64,000 nt of DNA from Aphelenchoides besseyi (lineage: Eukaryota > Nematoda > Chromadorea > Rhabditida > Aphelenchoididae): NCBI GenBank assembly GCA_024699855.1, contig JAMPIQ010000002.1, forward strand, positions 14,322,001-14,386,000, written 5' to 3'. Below, one piece after another: positions 11,921-24,381 of the stretch; the stretch's first letter is position 1; the number at the start of each line of letters is the position of its first letter. A program made the position numbers and the translations under genes. Below the pieces are notes generated by a model. It did not search any database. It saw only the letters and a program-made list of their open reading frames with translations, and was not told the DNA's origin.

Positions 11921-13446
11921 CTAATTTGAGGTTTTCGGACCAACGGCTTGCAACGCCTTTTCGAATTTGAGTGCTTGAGTGAGGTCTCCACTCACTTTCA
12001 ACTTCTTGGACATGAACGCGGCAGTTGGTGACAAACTGGAAATCAGAAAAATGATCGGAAAACACATTCACAACAATCACCTTCCTTCAATCATATCAAC
12101 GAACGTACTCGCGCTCATCTCGAAAACAACATCGGGCTTCACTGAATTCGGCGAATCACTGGCGGTTCCATTTTTCAGATCAAGAAATACGCTGCGCGAG
12201 TGTCTACTCGAATCTGAAACTCTTCAAAGGTTTACTGCAACTAGAAATCAAATACCATTGACTTTGAAATGAAACACGGCATTTGTCTTCAGGTCTTTTA
12301 GATGAGCAACTTTCTTGACCGTTTCGATAGCTTCGTCAAGACTCACTTTGGATAATGAATCACGACTTTTTTGGTGCTCATTGTCAGCAGTAAAATGATC
12401 GAAAGATGAGCCGGGCACAAACAAGTCGAGAATCAATTTTGCACCTAAAATATTTCATCAAATACTCTTTCAATCTTGTTACCGGGTTTGCAAGCGTACT
12501 GTTCAAAGTCGGTGACTCCTTCCTCTTTCAACACATCCTCGTCAATTAAAAATTTGCCGGAATAATTGCGAGAGTTTTTGGACAACACCGAATACGCCTG
12601 AAAAAATGTCTGATGTTATTTCATGGAATCGGAAACAAACCGCATCTGCAACGATCTCAGCTTTTCGACTTCCGCCACTTTCTTGACCACCAGAAAGCAG
12701 TTCCATTGCCGATGTCCAAATTGCTGTCTTTGGCCAAAGAGCATTAACTGCAATACCATCGGATTTGAACTCTTCGGCCATTCCCAACACACACATCGAC
12801 ATGCCTAAAAAATCGTTGAGCGGCTTGAAGTGATCACTGCCAACCGTATTTAGCAATCGTATACGCTGTGTGATTAGCAAACCAATGGGGTTCCATTAAC
12901 AACGGTGGACTCATATTTAGAATATGCGGATTTTTGCTTTGTTTCAAATACGGGATGCATTTCTGCGAGAGCATGAAGGTACCACGCGTGTTACAACTGT
13001 TCATCAGATCGTAGGTCTTCATGGAAGTGTTAATTGTGTTGGTCATACTAATTGCAGAAGCGTTATTGATGCAGATCTAAAGAAAAAAATAAGCACAACA
13101 GTTAAATGAAGACTCACATCGATTCCACCAAATTTGTTAACCGTATCTTCGACTGCTTTTTGTACTTGACCTTCTGAAAACCATGGAATTGTGAGAACGT
13201 TTTTGACATGCATTCCAAACCATCACGAATATCGACAACACATGGAAGTGCTTTGCCTCCCAACTTCTCCACCTCTTCAGCAGCCGTGTAAATGGTTCCC
13301 GGTAACTTCGGATGTGGAGTTGTGGTTTTGGCAAGAATCGCAATGTTGGCTCCATCTTTGGCCAATTTCTTTGCAATCGCCAATCCGATTCCACGCGAAG
13401 CACCCGAGATGATGATTGTACGACCCGCAAACTTTCTAAAAGACAT
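11921..13446 (-). CDS. HSDL2: HSDL2-like short-chain dehydrogenase with C-terminal SCP2 domain
   Basis: HSDL2 joins a short-chain dehydrogenase/reductase to a sterol carrier protein 2 domain and acts in lipid metabolism in mitochondria or peroxisomes. Start MSFRKFAGRTIIISGASRGIG carries the nucleotide-binding glycine motif. Further SDR landmarks are VVDIRD, the catalytic Y-x3-K in HTAYTIAKYG, and MCVLGMAEEF...GIAVNALWPKT. The SCP2 domain is split over two exons: KPDVVFEMSASTFVDMIEG and SLSPTAAFMSKKLKVSGDL, then KFEKALQ. The protein ends at TAG 11921-11923 with GPKTSN. Family order and length (about 400-420 residues) fit. The vertebrate protein ends in a peroxisomal PTS1-like tripeptide; this one does not. 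Confidence 0.93.
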
Positions 13447-14321
13447 TCTTTGTGTTCGTTTTGCTGTAACATTTACCCCGTATTGAGCATTTCAAAGTCG
13501 AATCAGTTCTTAAATATCATGAGTGAAATCTTCAAAGACACACGCGCAAAATGTCAATCTGCATTCGCATCAAAGAACTTTCAAGATAATACACGATCAT
13601 GTGATCAGCAAAATATTCGTCTTTAGATATTCATTTCAATCTCGTCTTTGAGTTAGTGAATAAACTCGGCGGCTAACAAAAATGGAACGCCAAAAGATCG
13701 TTTCGCCAAAACGACTGCTGACCGACCGTTCAATAGTGTGGACTTTGTTCCAATAGCCAGTGATGTCGCATTTTTTCACGTTAAACTGATTTTTTGTTGC
13801 TCAATCATCAAATTTTTACGAGCTTTCCAGCGACTTAGGAGCTTTTTATCAAGCTACCAACTAACACGTTCACGATGGTTTGGAAATTTCACTCAACAGT
13901 AAAAATTATTTTAACCTAACCAGAGGGTTTCATAGCATGAAAATCAACGCCAAACTCATAGATTGTTTTCTTAATTTGCCATTGAAGTTGATCGATTACG
14001 ATTTTGATTTTTACAGTTGTTCGTTTAATTGATTTAATTAAAAGCTTCAAGTTGGAAACTTTTTCGAGTGCATCGGAAGTTTGTTCTTGAATTCGAGTTA
14101 ACACCGAGATCTTGTTTTATCAACAGTAACTTCAGAATATATACAAAGAAATTCAAAAAGAACTTTTTAGGTTGTGACACTAAAATTTGTTTGGGAGTAC
14201 GGTGAAAAACAGTTTTAAAAGCTTTTTAAAGTGAGGTAAAAAGTTTGACCAAATTTTGTAACAAGCATTAATCAAAAAGCTGAATAGAAAGTTGGACTAA
14301 ATGGCACTTCTAATTAACCGG
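13447..14321. other. Intergenic region
   Basis: Between two minus-strand genes; contains the upstream region of HSDL2. No supported gene; the open frame near 14104-13916 is lysine-rich and resembles no family I know. Confidence 0.4.
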
Positions 14322-15066
14322 TTACTGTAGAATTGAGTCTTCATTTAAAAAGTCGAAAATATCAGAAGGTTTCAGATATTCTTCTATGGCAACATCGCCC
14401 TCATTAAAAGGAGCATCGATGTCTTCCACGGTAATCTCAAACTCATCAGTAACCGGCTGTTTTGATGGCTCTTGCATATGATAATTGAAGTACGGTTGGT
14501 AAACCGGAAAGTTCATTGGAATCATTGAATTGGCGGGAAAATAATGGGGCATTGCCATTTGGGGATTGTTTGCTGCCCAGTACTGCTGTTGAATCATTTG
14601 TTGTTGGGCATACATTTGATGTTGCTGTTGAGGAAACTGTTGATACGGCGGCGGCATCTGGGGAATTTGAAAGGGACTCATAATTCCTTGTGGTGGCATC
14701 GATTGTAATTGCATCGATCGAACGGGAGCTTGTTGATGGGGAAGGTCGTATGGCAGTGGATGTTTTGGAGGTGGTGCACAGACTTTTGCTTTCGGTGTCG
14801 ATTTTGCATTATTGCGTCTGAAGACTCCTTCGATTTGTCTAAATAACGATTAGTGTTTGTACGGAAGTAGCTTATTACTCAGAGCAATATCGTTGTTTAC
14901 GCTCACTCAAGCACTGATTTTGTGCGGATTTCGATATCGTTTCTAGATACTTTGAGTGCGTTTGATGACGTTGAATTTGCGCCGTTTTTAACGCATAATA
15001 GTCAGCTCTCGTTGACGGATTTTCGATACCGTTCTTAATATGCGAATCATCAACAGACGTCATCAT
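14322..15066 (-). CDS. Unidentified Gln/Pro-rich protein, possible transcriptional regulator
   Basis: Two exons joined by a GTAATA...TTTAG intron (about 14878-14838). The first encodes MMTSVDDSHIKNG and a charged segment ending LSERKQRYCSE. The second continues QIEGVFRRNN into a long low-complexity region rich in Gln, Pro and Met (for example PPYQQFPQQQHQMYAQQQM), and closes with an acidic tail EEYLKPSDIFDFLNEDSILQ. A TTTTTTAG directly precedes the first ATG region, so there may be an upstream coding exon or a trans-splice site. Composition suggests a transactivation or low-complexity protein, but I recognise no domain. Confidence 0.6.
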
Positions 15067-18000
15067 AACATCGCTAAAAAAAGATGTTTATGAAATTAAA
15101 CGAACAGTTTGGTTCACGGATGTCTCGATATCTTTACCCGATCGACGCATTCAAAGTACTTATAAACAAAAGCTCGTTGAACGGCAAACAGAGGTCAAAT
15201 CCGTTGCTTTCAATAAAGATCCGAGGAAACAACGATCATCTGATAAACAAATGATAAACAGATAATACACGAACGGAAGTTTCTTGGGTTAAATGCAATA
15301 CTAAATCGCGTTTTTCATAGGTCCTTGGAAATCGCATTGTAACATCATAATATGGTCCGCGGAAGTGACTATTTGACAAAACAAACTTGTTGGCAATTTG
15401 GGCCCAAACGAGGAACTGCGACCAAACTTCTTCGGAATGAGCGAGCAACCCGATGGCCTTAAAAACGGACGAAAGAAAACGGTCGAAAAATGAAAACAAA
15501 CTGCACGCATCTTCCGCGAATTATTAACTCTCCGTCCCCACCGTCAATCCCTCCGTTCAACGCGTGGCCATTTGGCAAGGATTGTCTCTCTCGATGTATG
15601 TATCAATAGGCGCTGAAGATTTTGGGTTGACTCCACACGTGTTACTCAATTTCCCTTTCGCCTTTTCCTTCAATTTGGCCCTATTATAAATGAAGTATTT
15701 TGCACGACGGAACCGTTCGAATTCAACTTGCAGTCTCGAATTCATAGGCAAAACTAGCGGCAAAGAACTGGTGATTTAAAGTCGACAGAAGTCGCGATTC
15801 GCAAAATACATTGGTCGTGATGTTTTGGTGAACAATTCGCTGAAAAGAAGAGCGATGAATGGTCTCAAAAAGTGGAGAAGCATCCTCGTCAATACAAGAG
15901 GAGGATCGATCACGGGTGTCTCAACTTTTAGTTGGCCTTATAAACCATTTCCAGTAGCACCCTCGATTGGAATAACAACAAGCGAACCAAAACACTTCTC
16001 AATTACCGTATGCTCATCAAACGCCCAAAGATTATTTGCAATCGAGAAAATGGTCATAACAATTCGAATCAAAACAACCGTTGAATAGTTTAATTAAGAT
16101 ACAAAGTTGAAAACAAAAAGAAGACCATAAAGCGATCGATACGAAAAACTCCAATGCTTTCGAAACTGCTGTCCGCTTAAATGGCGCGTGTCTTTCCTTC
16201 CACTGACCACCAGGCGACATATCGGCAGGTCGCGGTGGTCGGCGATTGCGGTGCCAAAAACGGCGACTCGCAGTTGAGAGCGAATCACGCAAAGTCAAGA
16301 CACCCAGCTCGTCACACCTGCTGATCCAAGGACAAACAACGGACAGTTCTTGTTTTATTAACAAACTTCATCGATGAATTCAAAAGAAACGTCGTGATTG
16401 AACGCAAAAAAATGAACGTCAAAAGATCAACAACATTTTTGGATCCAAACTCTTGTTTTTTTTGTACGAGGAATCATCGGATCGAGTGGTTTAACGTATT
16501 CGCGATAAAGAACCGGTCGGCCATACGACGAGACGCTTTGACACGAATTTTGTGGAATAATAACAGACTGCGTGCATTTGATTTGATGAAATTCGAAAAA
16601 AAAGACCGGGCGTACACGTCGTCTTTGAGTCGAGAAAAAACAATGGACGGGAATTAAAAGGTCAAAACAAAACGATTTCTGACATCGAGATTCGAACACG
16701 ATCTTCAATTGAGCGCCGCGTTCAACGTTTACAATCGAAAACAAAATCCAATCTTTTTTCGAAAAAACCGTGCGTCCTCGCGAAGTCGCCGCCTTTTGGG
16801 GGATGAACGAGCCGTTCGAGTCGGTTTTTGTCATTGAACTCCCTTCGACCTGCGTCGGTCATCGTCAGTGCGAATTGGCGTCACAATCGTGCGTCGCGTC
16901 AGAAACCGCGCATCGATGCGCGTTGTTAGCCGACGATTCCAGAAAACGTATCGCACAATTTTGGGTCGAAAAGAAAGCGAATTGGATTGGTCGTAAATTC
17001 CGGAAATCGACGTGAACAGTAAATAAAAACGGTTGAACGTCGACTTCGAAACCCATTTACGATCACGTCTTTGTGCGCCAAACAAAAAAAGAAGTTTTAT
17101 GGGATTCCGGATTATGTTCGTCTAAAGCGGACGCCTTCCCCTCCCAACTGACGCATTAGATCAACTGTTTTTGCGCACAGTCATAGCTCGCCAAAAAAAA
17201 AGCGCCAATTACCGCTCGGTGTAAGCGTCCGGTGATTTTGCCGATTGTTTCGCGTCTTTATGCCCAGTATGTACCTGGGTTTTCGAGGGTCTCTTTCCTG
17301 TGCGCAAAGTTTACGATTCAATTTCCACGGCATTTTTGCGTCGATCCAAAACCCTCATGATCATCGAACATAGTGAGGAAATCAATAGATTACGCATCAA
17401 AGTCGAGGCTTAATTGTTAGCCGCTCTCCTAATCGATTCATCTTCTTCACGTTGTTCGATCGTCTAATTCGTTTTCTTGTTCGCGTCCATCTTCGAGAAA
17501 CAACCTCAAATGGAGAGCAAACGCAAATGTCACAAAGAAAAAAACTGTTGCTAACGATGAATGAAGGACACGAATGCGCGGACACTAAAGCCGAGAACTA
17601 TCGGACAAGACCCGATTTTTTTGGACGACGCGCGGGACGACTCGCGCCGTTTATTACCAACCAACACTGTTGACCTATCGCAGCAGTTTCAACCTTCGCT
17701 ATTGTTTCTGTCGGAGACAAACACCATCAATCCATAAGCGCTGCCAAATCGTCCGAAAGGACTGCGGATCGGGGAAGTAAAAATACGTCCTTGAAGATCG
17801 GATAGAATGCTAATCGTTGTAATTGAAAGTATTCCAAACCTTCAAAATGAATCTTTTTATTCAACAAGAAACCAACTATATTAGATGAAACTTATGTGAA
17901 TTGAAACCCGTGTATCAGTTAAAACATTTAATATTAAAAACCCGTTTATCGACAACAAATCACAATTGTAAACCGAATTTCACAGGATTACTGTAACTGA

Positions 18001-18117
18001 AGAAAATGATTCCAAGCCAAGTAGTTTATGAGAAGAGCTGATTATGTCCGAGTTGTTTGAGCATTAACTGTACAATGAAAAACCTCTGGGTAAATAGAAC
18101 ATGTTGTTTGGAAGGCG
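15067..18117. other. Long region without a supported gene
   Basis: About 3 kb upstream of the Gln/Pro-rich gene and downstream of VPS37. Several 60-135-codon open frames occur on both strands, but none shows domain-like composition or plausible splicing. It may hold regulatory DNA or small unrecognised exons. Confidence 0.4.
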
Positions 18118-18762
18118 TTAAAATTGATGTCGCAAAATCTCCACGAACTTTTCGTGTTTAAGTTTTCTTATGTGATACAACTGTCGAGAATTCGTGAACT
18201 TGGTAACAAACTCGTCCACACCAATTCTACCATCTGTAAACTTATCGGAGTAGGTCTGAAATAGGTTGATTCGTTACTAGTACAACGAGGAACGACCAAC
18301 ATCGCTTTCGTCTTCCGTTTTACGAATTGCAACGTTCATCAAAATCGCAATGTTGTTCAGAGATCGATTGTCAGATAAGGTGTCCAACTCATGTTTCATT
18401 TTTTTCACTTCTTCATCCAACTGTTCTATTTGAGTTCTCGACGTTTCGATAGACGTTTGAAGTTGTTCGAACTTTGGTTTCATTGAGAGATTGCTTTCTG
18501 CGAACATCTTTCCCAAACGAAGTCGATCCTTGCGAAGTTCTTCCAAAGTCTTCATGGCCTGAAATATCCAATAAACAAACGTAACACAATGGCAACCAAC
18601 TTGTGATTGACTTTTGATAAGATCGTCCATTTTGTCTTCGTTATTCAACAACTCTTCCAACTGTGCATTGTTCCAATGACTGATGTCGCAATGAATTGCT
18701 CGTTTGTAGATGTCGACCATTTCATCCAATGTGGATGTCATTTCTAGATATGTATACACCAT
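18118..18762 (-). CDS. vps-37: VPS37 (Mod(r) domain), ESCRT-I subunit
   Basis: VPS37 binds TSG101 and VPS28 in the ESCRT-I complex that sorts ubiquitinated cargo into multivesicular endosomes. Three exons. The N-terminal half has the family hallmark NNAQLEELLNNEDKMDDLI, then ELRKDRLRLGKMFAESNLSMKPKFEQL and a coiled coil QIEQLDEEVKKMKHEL. The last exon, reached by splicing at 18281 rather than reading on to a nearby stop, gives YSDKFTDGRIGVDEFV, then the typical end SRQLYHIRKLKHEKF and stop at 18118-18120. Length, about 180 residues, fits the short VPS37B/C-like form without a UEV or proline tail. The first ATG is used; an in-frame MTSTLDEM just downstream is an alternative. Confidence 0.9.
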
Positions 18763-19512
18763 TGATAGCTAGAAGAAAGTATTAACAGTGGTATAACAAC
18801 ACAGCACTCAAATCAGCAAAAAACTCGTTACTTAAAGTTTATTTCGTAAAGGACACTTTGAAAGATGAGGCGTTTATGATGATACAGAACAACTGAAAGG
18901 TGAATTACATTGAGCTTTTCGTAATTAGCAGTATGATCTACAGAAGTTATCGTAACGAATTGACTACGAAGATGCCGCAAATGAACGACTTTAGCTAATT
19001 TGGGACTTCATCCTTAAAGGCAACAGTGTTTGAGACACTAAACAAAAGAGAGATGAACACCTGAATCTTTCAAGAAAGACGAATTGTTTGCAAAAAACAG
19101 GCCACGAGCAATTTCTAAACAGCGATCAAAATATTTGAATATTCGGACTATGACACCATTTTCAATTAGTGTAAAAACGAAATTTGAAGACTTTTCGATT
19201 CGCAGATATCATTGATCGAAAGGATTGATTCGAAAATCGTTTCAATTTTACCCGGAAATATTCGCTTTGCGTAAATAGCACACTTGAAACGGAAAGATAT
19301 TGAAATGCACAATCAAAATGAGTTGGAAAACACTACGAAACCAATCTACGAGAACAAGTTTGCCCGATCGTCAAATTTGTTCAATTTATGAGAAAACGTT
19401 TTGTAAACAAAAGTCGAAAAGTAAGAAAATTTGAGCAATCACTTTACATAATAGACACTGGAGAGACGGCGCTCGTAGTTTCTGAACATAGTCATTGAAT
19501 ATGTTTGAGCAA
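18763..19512. other. Intergenic region
   Basis: About 750 bp between two minus-strand genes. AT-rich, no gene seen. Confidence 0.5.
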
Positions 19513-20795
19513 TCAGGCGTTGGGACGACAATTCAACTCAGCCAACAGTCTTTGTAGATCCTAAAACATAAAAGCAAAATCGAAGTTTTTATGCGACTGG
19601 CGAACCTTCACTTTATCTTTGCCAGTGAGAACAGCCAACGGTGTTCGACCAACTCCATCGAGAGAGATACTCGTCTTCAGCACGTGATTCTCGTTGCGAA
19701 TAGTGCGAATCATCTCAGCCAACTTCAGCAGCCCATCGATGCTGTTCGGATGTTCTACAAACCAAATTGCTTGACGAGAAGAGCGCACACTTACGTTGAC
19801 AGAAATTTCGAGCAACATTGACGTCGACAAACTCTGGCAAACTGACGAAAAAGCCGTTAAGTTGAAAGTTACTTGTGCAATTTGAATTTCGATCATGGCC
19901 TAAAAAGAAGTTTACATTCGAAAACGATAGACTTACCGTTGAGTTGAAGAGAATACGGAGAGTTTTCGGTGTGTTTTAATTCTGCTCGACTGTTGATCGG
20001 ACTGTCCGGCACGGTATCACCTAAGACAGCGGTTTACAAAATCAACGAAATGACTTACACGTCGTGTCGGTATTCGGACTGTGTTTGTCAATGTAATCTA
20101 AAATAAGATAACAACAAATATTTTGTTTGATGTTTACCTTGTGTTTGCGTATTGCCAAGACCTTCGCTTCCATCACCGTGGTCACCAGCTACCGAATTAA
20201 TTGAAATTGAATTATCCATTTGCTACAAAGACAATCAGTTGGAATATGTGAATTGAAGCTCTTACCGAATTGGACATCAACATCAACTCTAAGGCGTTGC
20301 ATTTCGACAAACAAATGTCATACTCCTTCTGTTGTTCTCGAATTTTAAAGTCTTTGGCTCGACAATCTTCTTCCAATTTCGTTGCCATATTCTCCGCAAT
20401 TCGAACTCGATCCGTGAGTGACGTCACTTCCAATTCCAACTGCTGAATGCGCTGTCGGAACACTGCATTCGCCGTATCGTTGGTCCGTTGCATCTGAACA
20501 GAAGTTTTATTCTAAAGCCATAGAATCGAAGTTACATTCGTTGCATTTTCCAGCCTTCGCAGTTTCGCTTGCAACTCCAACTTTTCGCGTTCGTGTTTCT
20601 TAAGATCTTGGGCATTCAAGGAGTTCAACTCGGCGAGTTTGATTTCGTTCAATTCGTTGGTTTCTTTTTCAATTTCATACCTGAAATCATGAGTTTTAGA
20701 ACAAATAAAAACACTTACATTTCCTTAAAATATTGCAACTCCTTCTCCAACTCGGCATATCGATCAGTTTGATCCGTGATCATTTTGACCGTCAT
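19513..20795 (-). CDS. Unidentified coiled-coil protein
   Basis: About nine short exons can be spliced into one frame of about 330 residues starting MTVKMITDQTDRYAELEKEL at 20795. The first 150 residues form heptad-rich coiled coils (YEIEKETNELNEIKLAELN, RQRIQQLELEVTSLTDRVR, EDCRAKDFKIREQQKEYD). A Ser/Asn-rich linker (DNSISINSVAGDHGDGSEG, SPNTDT) follows. A more conserved-looking C-terminal segment has FFVSLPEFVDVNVARNFCQQ, HPNSIDGLLKLAEMIRTIR and VKDLQRLLAELNCRPNA, stop at 19513-19515. The frame through 19910-19800 was fixed because the alternative hits a stop at the next exon. I do not recognise the family. Confidence 0.65.
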
Positions 20796-21786
20796 GAATT
20801 TGGAAGCCACGCGCCGTCAGTTTTATAACATCGTCTTCTAAACGCCACTCCTTGTTTTAGTTTTCATCAACACGAGCTATTTGGGCGCGACTCGCGGTGT
20901 CTGCTTTGGAATTTGGGCGCATGCACGCCGGACAACTCCGACTCTGTCGGCCTTGCGACCTGCGCCTCCAGTTTCCGCTAGTGATGATCGTATTCGATCG
21001 CAAAAATAAACGTTGTGACGATGTTAGTCAATTTTTGTCTGATCAGCAATCTGCCACGACTGCTTGGTCACCTAATGAGCCAAGCTTTATTTGTGGCATT
21101 CATGTTCTTGTGACCTTTACGGGAAAAACGTATTTTTTCCTGTGTGGAGATTGTTTGACTTCGTCCACAACTATGGTCATTTTTCTGTTGATAGTATTCA
21201 AGTCGATTTATCAAATTAAACTGCATTTGATTGATTTGCAAACGAGCTACGGAAAGAAAAATGCCGACTTTTGAACGACCGAAAAAGGAGCATTTTTACG
21301 GTATGTTTTTGAAGACAATGATCGGAATTTTATTTGAAATTTGGAATCTGGAAGAATTTTTGGTCAGGGGTTTTTTTCGCGAACTCACGAAACCGTAATA
21401 TTCAGAAGACCTCTTCTAACAAGGATTCGCGAGGACTTAATCCTAAGGCCAAATTTGAAGGTCAAGAAGAGGTTACGGCGGAACCGTGTCGAATCGACAG
21501 TACAAGAGTCAATGAGTTGTCTATTACATAGCTCCACTCGTCTACTAACACCTCAAACAGAACTCCCATGCGCAGACGTTCGAAGCTGCAAACGCTTTTC
21601 GTCTGCCGTTCATTTCAATCGAACAACCAAATGAATATCGAAAGAGCAACGGAAAGATTGTTTATCGTTGAAATAAAATTGGCACTTTGCTATCGAAGTG
21701 TGTCTTCGAAGAGTCTGCATACTGTCACTCAAATGTGCGAAACGATTTCCGAGTGGTGGTCGTATGAACGGCAGGTAATCAAAGTA
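20796..21786. other. Region with possible 5' exons of a plus-strand gene
   Basis: No gene is firmly supported. An AG acceptor at about 21405 precedes an open segment (KTSSNKDSRGLNPKAKFEG...). Another open segment ends ETISEWWSYERQ just before GTAATC at 21777. Both could be exons of the gene whose last exons lie at 29.6 kb, with the transposon stack as an intron, but no continuous frame from an ATG could be built. Confidence 0.25.
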
Positions 21787-22440
21787 CAGGGTGGGGCAAA
21801 ATGAACTCCCGTCGGTTTTTTGCGAATAACTTTTTTATCGATGATTTTTTTTGAACAAAGTATATATTTTCTTGGTCCTGATGGTCCCCATTCTTAAACG
21901 GAAACAAAATTGAAATTTTGAAAATTTGAAAAAATTTCACCTTACTCCCCTCTTTGGTCCAATGTTGTCGATCTTGACCATGTTCGGGTTTCTTTGTTTT
22001 TGTCTGCAATGAGTTACACGGTCGCAGCCGCCAGTCACTCTTGAGGAAGTAAGAGCAGCAATCGTGGAAGTTGCCAACGATCTTCGGCAAAATCGCGAAA
22101 TGAGAGAACGAATCGCGGCCAGTTTTCCTCGTCGTCTTCATCAATGCTTGGAGCGTGAAGGCGGCCAAGTGGAAATCCGTTAATCATTTGTTTTTGTTGT
22201 TAATTTCTTAATCAAACGCTCCAATTTTAAACATTAAAAACTGTTTTAACACAGATCGACAACATTGGACCAAAGAGGGGAGTAAGGTGAAATTTTTTCA
22301 AATTTTCAAAATTTCAATTTTGTTTCCGTTTAAGAATGGGGACCATCAGGACCAAGAAAATATATACTTTGTTCAAAAAAAATCATCGATAAAAAAGTTA
22401 TTCGCAAAAAACCGACGGGAGTTCATTTTGCCCCACCCTG
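21787..22440. mobile_element. Mariner-derived nonautonomous element with 188-bp inverted repeats
   Basis: A 654-bp element begins CAGGGTGGGGCAAAATG and ends in its exact inverse, flanked on both sides by TA, the Tc1/mariner target duplication (21785-21786 and 22441-22442). The terminal inverted repeats 21787-21974 and 22253-22440 look identical over 188 bp. The 278-bp middle, plus strand about 22027-22183, still encodes the last 50 or so residues of a mariner-family transposase: VTLEEVRAAIVEVAN then ERIAASFPRRLHQCLEREGG, stop at 22181. It is therefore an internally deleted copy rather than an unrelated MITE. The near-perfect repeats suggest recent activity. Confidence 0.9.
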
Positions 22441-22449
22441 TACAGTTGG

Positions 22450-24234
22450 CGTGGACTTTGCAATAACTCGGCGCCGTTAATCAAAACCTGCGCGAAATAG
22501 AAAATGAATCGACGAATTGGACGACCGGCACGCTAATCGAGTGCGTTTCTCCAAATCAAATCCGATTCCATTAGACCCATTTGTTGGGCTGCGGTCACGA
22601 AGTCTAATTCGCCGAAACCGTTCGGATCGAATTGACGGTAAGTGATTCCATCCACTGTCGCCAACTGTTCGAAGTTTTGGACACACTTCATTCGTAGCAC
22701 GATAGTTCGAAGAACTAACAATTGACGGTTTTTGACATTTACTTCGTTAGATTGCAACTACACGTTTACGTTTCAATTGCAATTTCTTGAAAGTGCGTTT
22801 ACGCTTATCGTAGTTGTATTCGTAGTGTAAGTCTTTGCACGTCAAATCGGCCGTCTCTTTCGGATTTTCACGGCAGAATTTCATGTATGCTGTGAAACGC
22901 GAATGGACTTCGCTTGTCGAGTTCGCACGACGAACAATGTCTTCGTCCCGATCACCATTTGCGACAATCAAATACGATTCGTTCGGCAAATGGACTCCAA
23001 TCATGATCACAACATGAGAGAAGTAGAATAGGCCTTTCGAAAGCAAATTCATGACCGCTTCGTAGTCACTACAGTACATCAAAGACATTTGATATCGTGC
23101 TTTATTGTAGTTAACCGTTTTATCATCGTTGATTTCGATGAACGGATTGTTTTGCGCGCCTTTGCTCACAACTTCAATGAACGCCGTCGACATCTGTCCT
23201 TTCATGATGTATTTGATCGCGTAGCCGGTGGTGTTTCGCGTGACCACCGCTTCCAGATTGGCGTGTCCGTTCCACGTTATCAATCCATAAGGATTGTAGG
23301 GAACGACGTCTTTGTCCGTCAAAACTTTTCCACCTTTTTTCGGGACTGTAAAAGAACCCAAATTGGCGGGCAAATGTGCATACTGAATGAATCCGTACAC
23401 TTGTGTAGTCAGTGATTCACGCATAGGAAAACGGCGTTTGCACGGTGTTTTTGTTGGATTGACCGGATCTCAACAAACGCTTTTCTCATTACAATCGTGG
23501 AGCATAAATGAAGCTACCAGATCGTAAAGGCGTTTGTCGATCTTTAAATCGGGAATTCGTGCCGAAATGAATTGATTGACAAATTCGGCGGTCGTTTCCT
23601 GTTCGTTCTTATCGATCCAAACCAAAATGTGAGCGTGGATTTCTACGCTTTTGGAATTCGATCGAAAGTAGTGACGCAGCAAACTTTCCCAATATGCCTT
23701 CACTTTGTTGATCGTACTGAGTCTTTCGGTAGTTTGTTCCGCGAATCTCGTGCATCAACATGTTCAACTTGATGATAAAGATCCGCGCCAAAGTGAAGGA
23801 GTCTGTTTCCGGATCGGTGCCAAGCATTCGGCATGAGGCAATATGATCGGGCCAATTTTTGTTTGCGGTGACCGTGTAGAAGAACGTCGGTGCACCGAGT
23901 TCGTGGGCCATTGCCATTCCTTTCGCGTAAGCACGCTGATTGTATTGCCACGACAACTTGTGCTGTGGCTGGAATCGGTAAATTTTGCCCAATTGATGAC
24001 CGGGCAATCGTTCTCGCAAAATCTTGTCGTAGTGAATAATCACGTACTGACACGAAACAATTCGTTGATTTTGTGGAACTTTGAAATTGTACCAATCAAC
24101 TTCCTGACAAACAACCTCGTGGTGGTTCTTGATCAAAAGAATTCGACCGGGTTTTCCGGTGTTCCGAATTCGATGGATCATTTTGTCGGACTTGCGATGT
24201 TGCATTCGATACAACGTTCGCGGATCTAAGCATA
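22450..24234 (-). pseudogene. Helitron Rep fragment, degenerate and truncated
   Basis: Minus-strand remains of the Helitron replication-initiator region. Recognisable blocks in order are LDPRTLYRMQHRKSDKMI, SWQYNQRAYAKGMAMAHELG, the conserved APTFFYTVTANKNWPDHIA, the two-histidine HAHILVW motif, GLITWNGHANLEAVVTRN, the TGYAIKYIMKGQ block, and the LRTIVLRMKCVQNFEQLATVDGITY region. The frame is broken by a one-base shift near 23700, a TGA near 23463, and further stops near 22745 and 22530. No PIF1-type helicase domain follows. The downstream side ends at the mariner element and the upstream side ends at the Ginger element, whose TATA target lies in or at the edge of it. Confidence 0.85.
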
Positions 24235-24312
24235 TATATGTTACGGCCCTTTTGTCAAATCGGACTTTTTGTAAAAAGACCGGTCCATTTGTAAAAGTCC
24301 CGGCCCTTTCGT

Positions 24313-24381
24313 CAAATGTCCCGGGACAAATGTTCAATAACTATTTTCAAGTCAATTATTCAATTTAAACACGATATCTGA
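24313..24381. repeat. Inner inverted-repeat block of the Ginger-like element (left copy)
   Basis: This block, containing GTCAAATGTCCCGGGACAAA and a run through CACGATATCTGA, recurs inverted at about 29432-29500. On the right it directly adjoins the terminal TTACGGCCCTTTTGTCAAAT; on the left about 70 bp of extra, partly repeated sequence separates them. Confidence 0.8.

Noticed and set aside
15236..15499. 87-codon minus-strand frame upstream of the Gln/Pro-rich gene as an extra exon
   Set aside because: No splice sites in phase with the following exon and no protein-like pattern.
16670..16760. TTCGAATC-type B box on the minus strand as a tRNA gene
   Set aside because: No A box and no cloverleaf can be drawn around it.
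18277..18300. VPS37 ending at GRSSLY
   Set aside because: Splicing out the 40-bp GTTGGT...TTTCAG intron instead gives the conserved Mod(r) C-terminus.
20897..21274. 125-codon plus-strand frame with hydrophobic stretches
   Set aside because: No start context or family features and stop-poor composition; it also lies in the likely upstream region of the coiled-coil gene.
24239..24337. N-terminal extension of the Helitron frame
   Set aside because: That part is the Ginger inverted repeat read on the minus strand, not Helitron protein.
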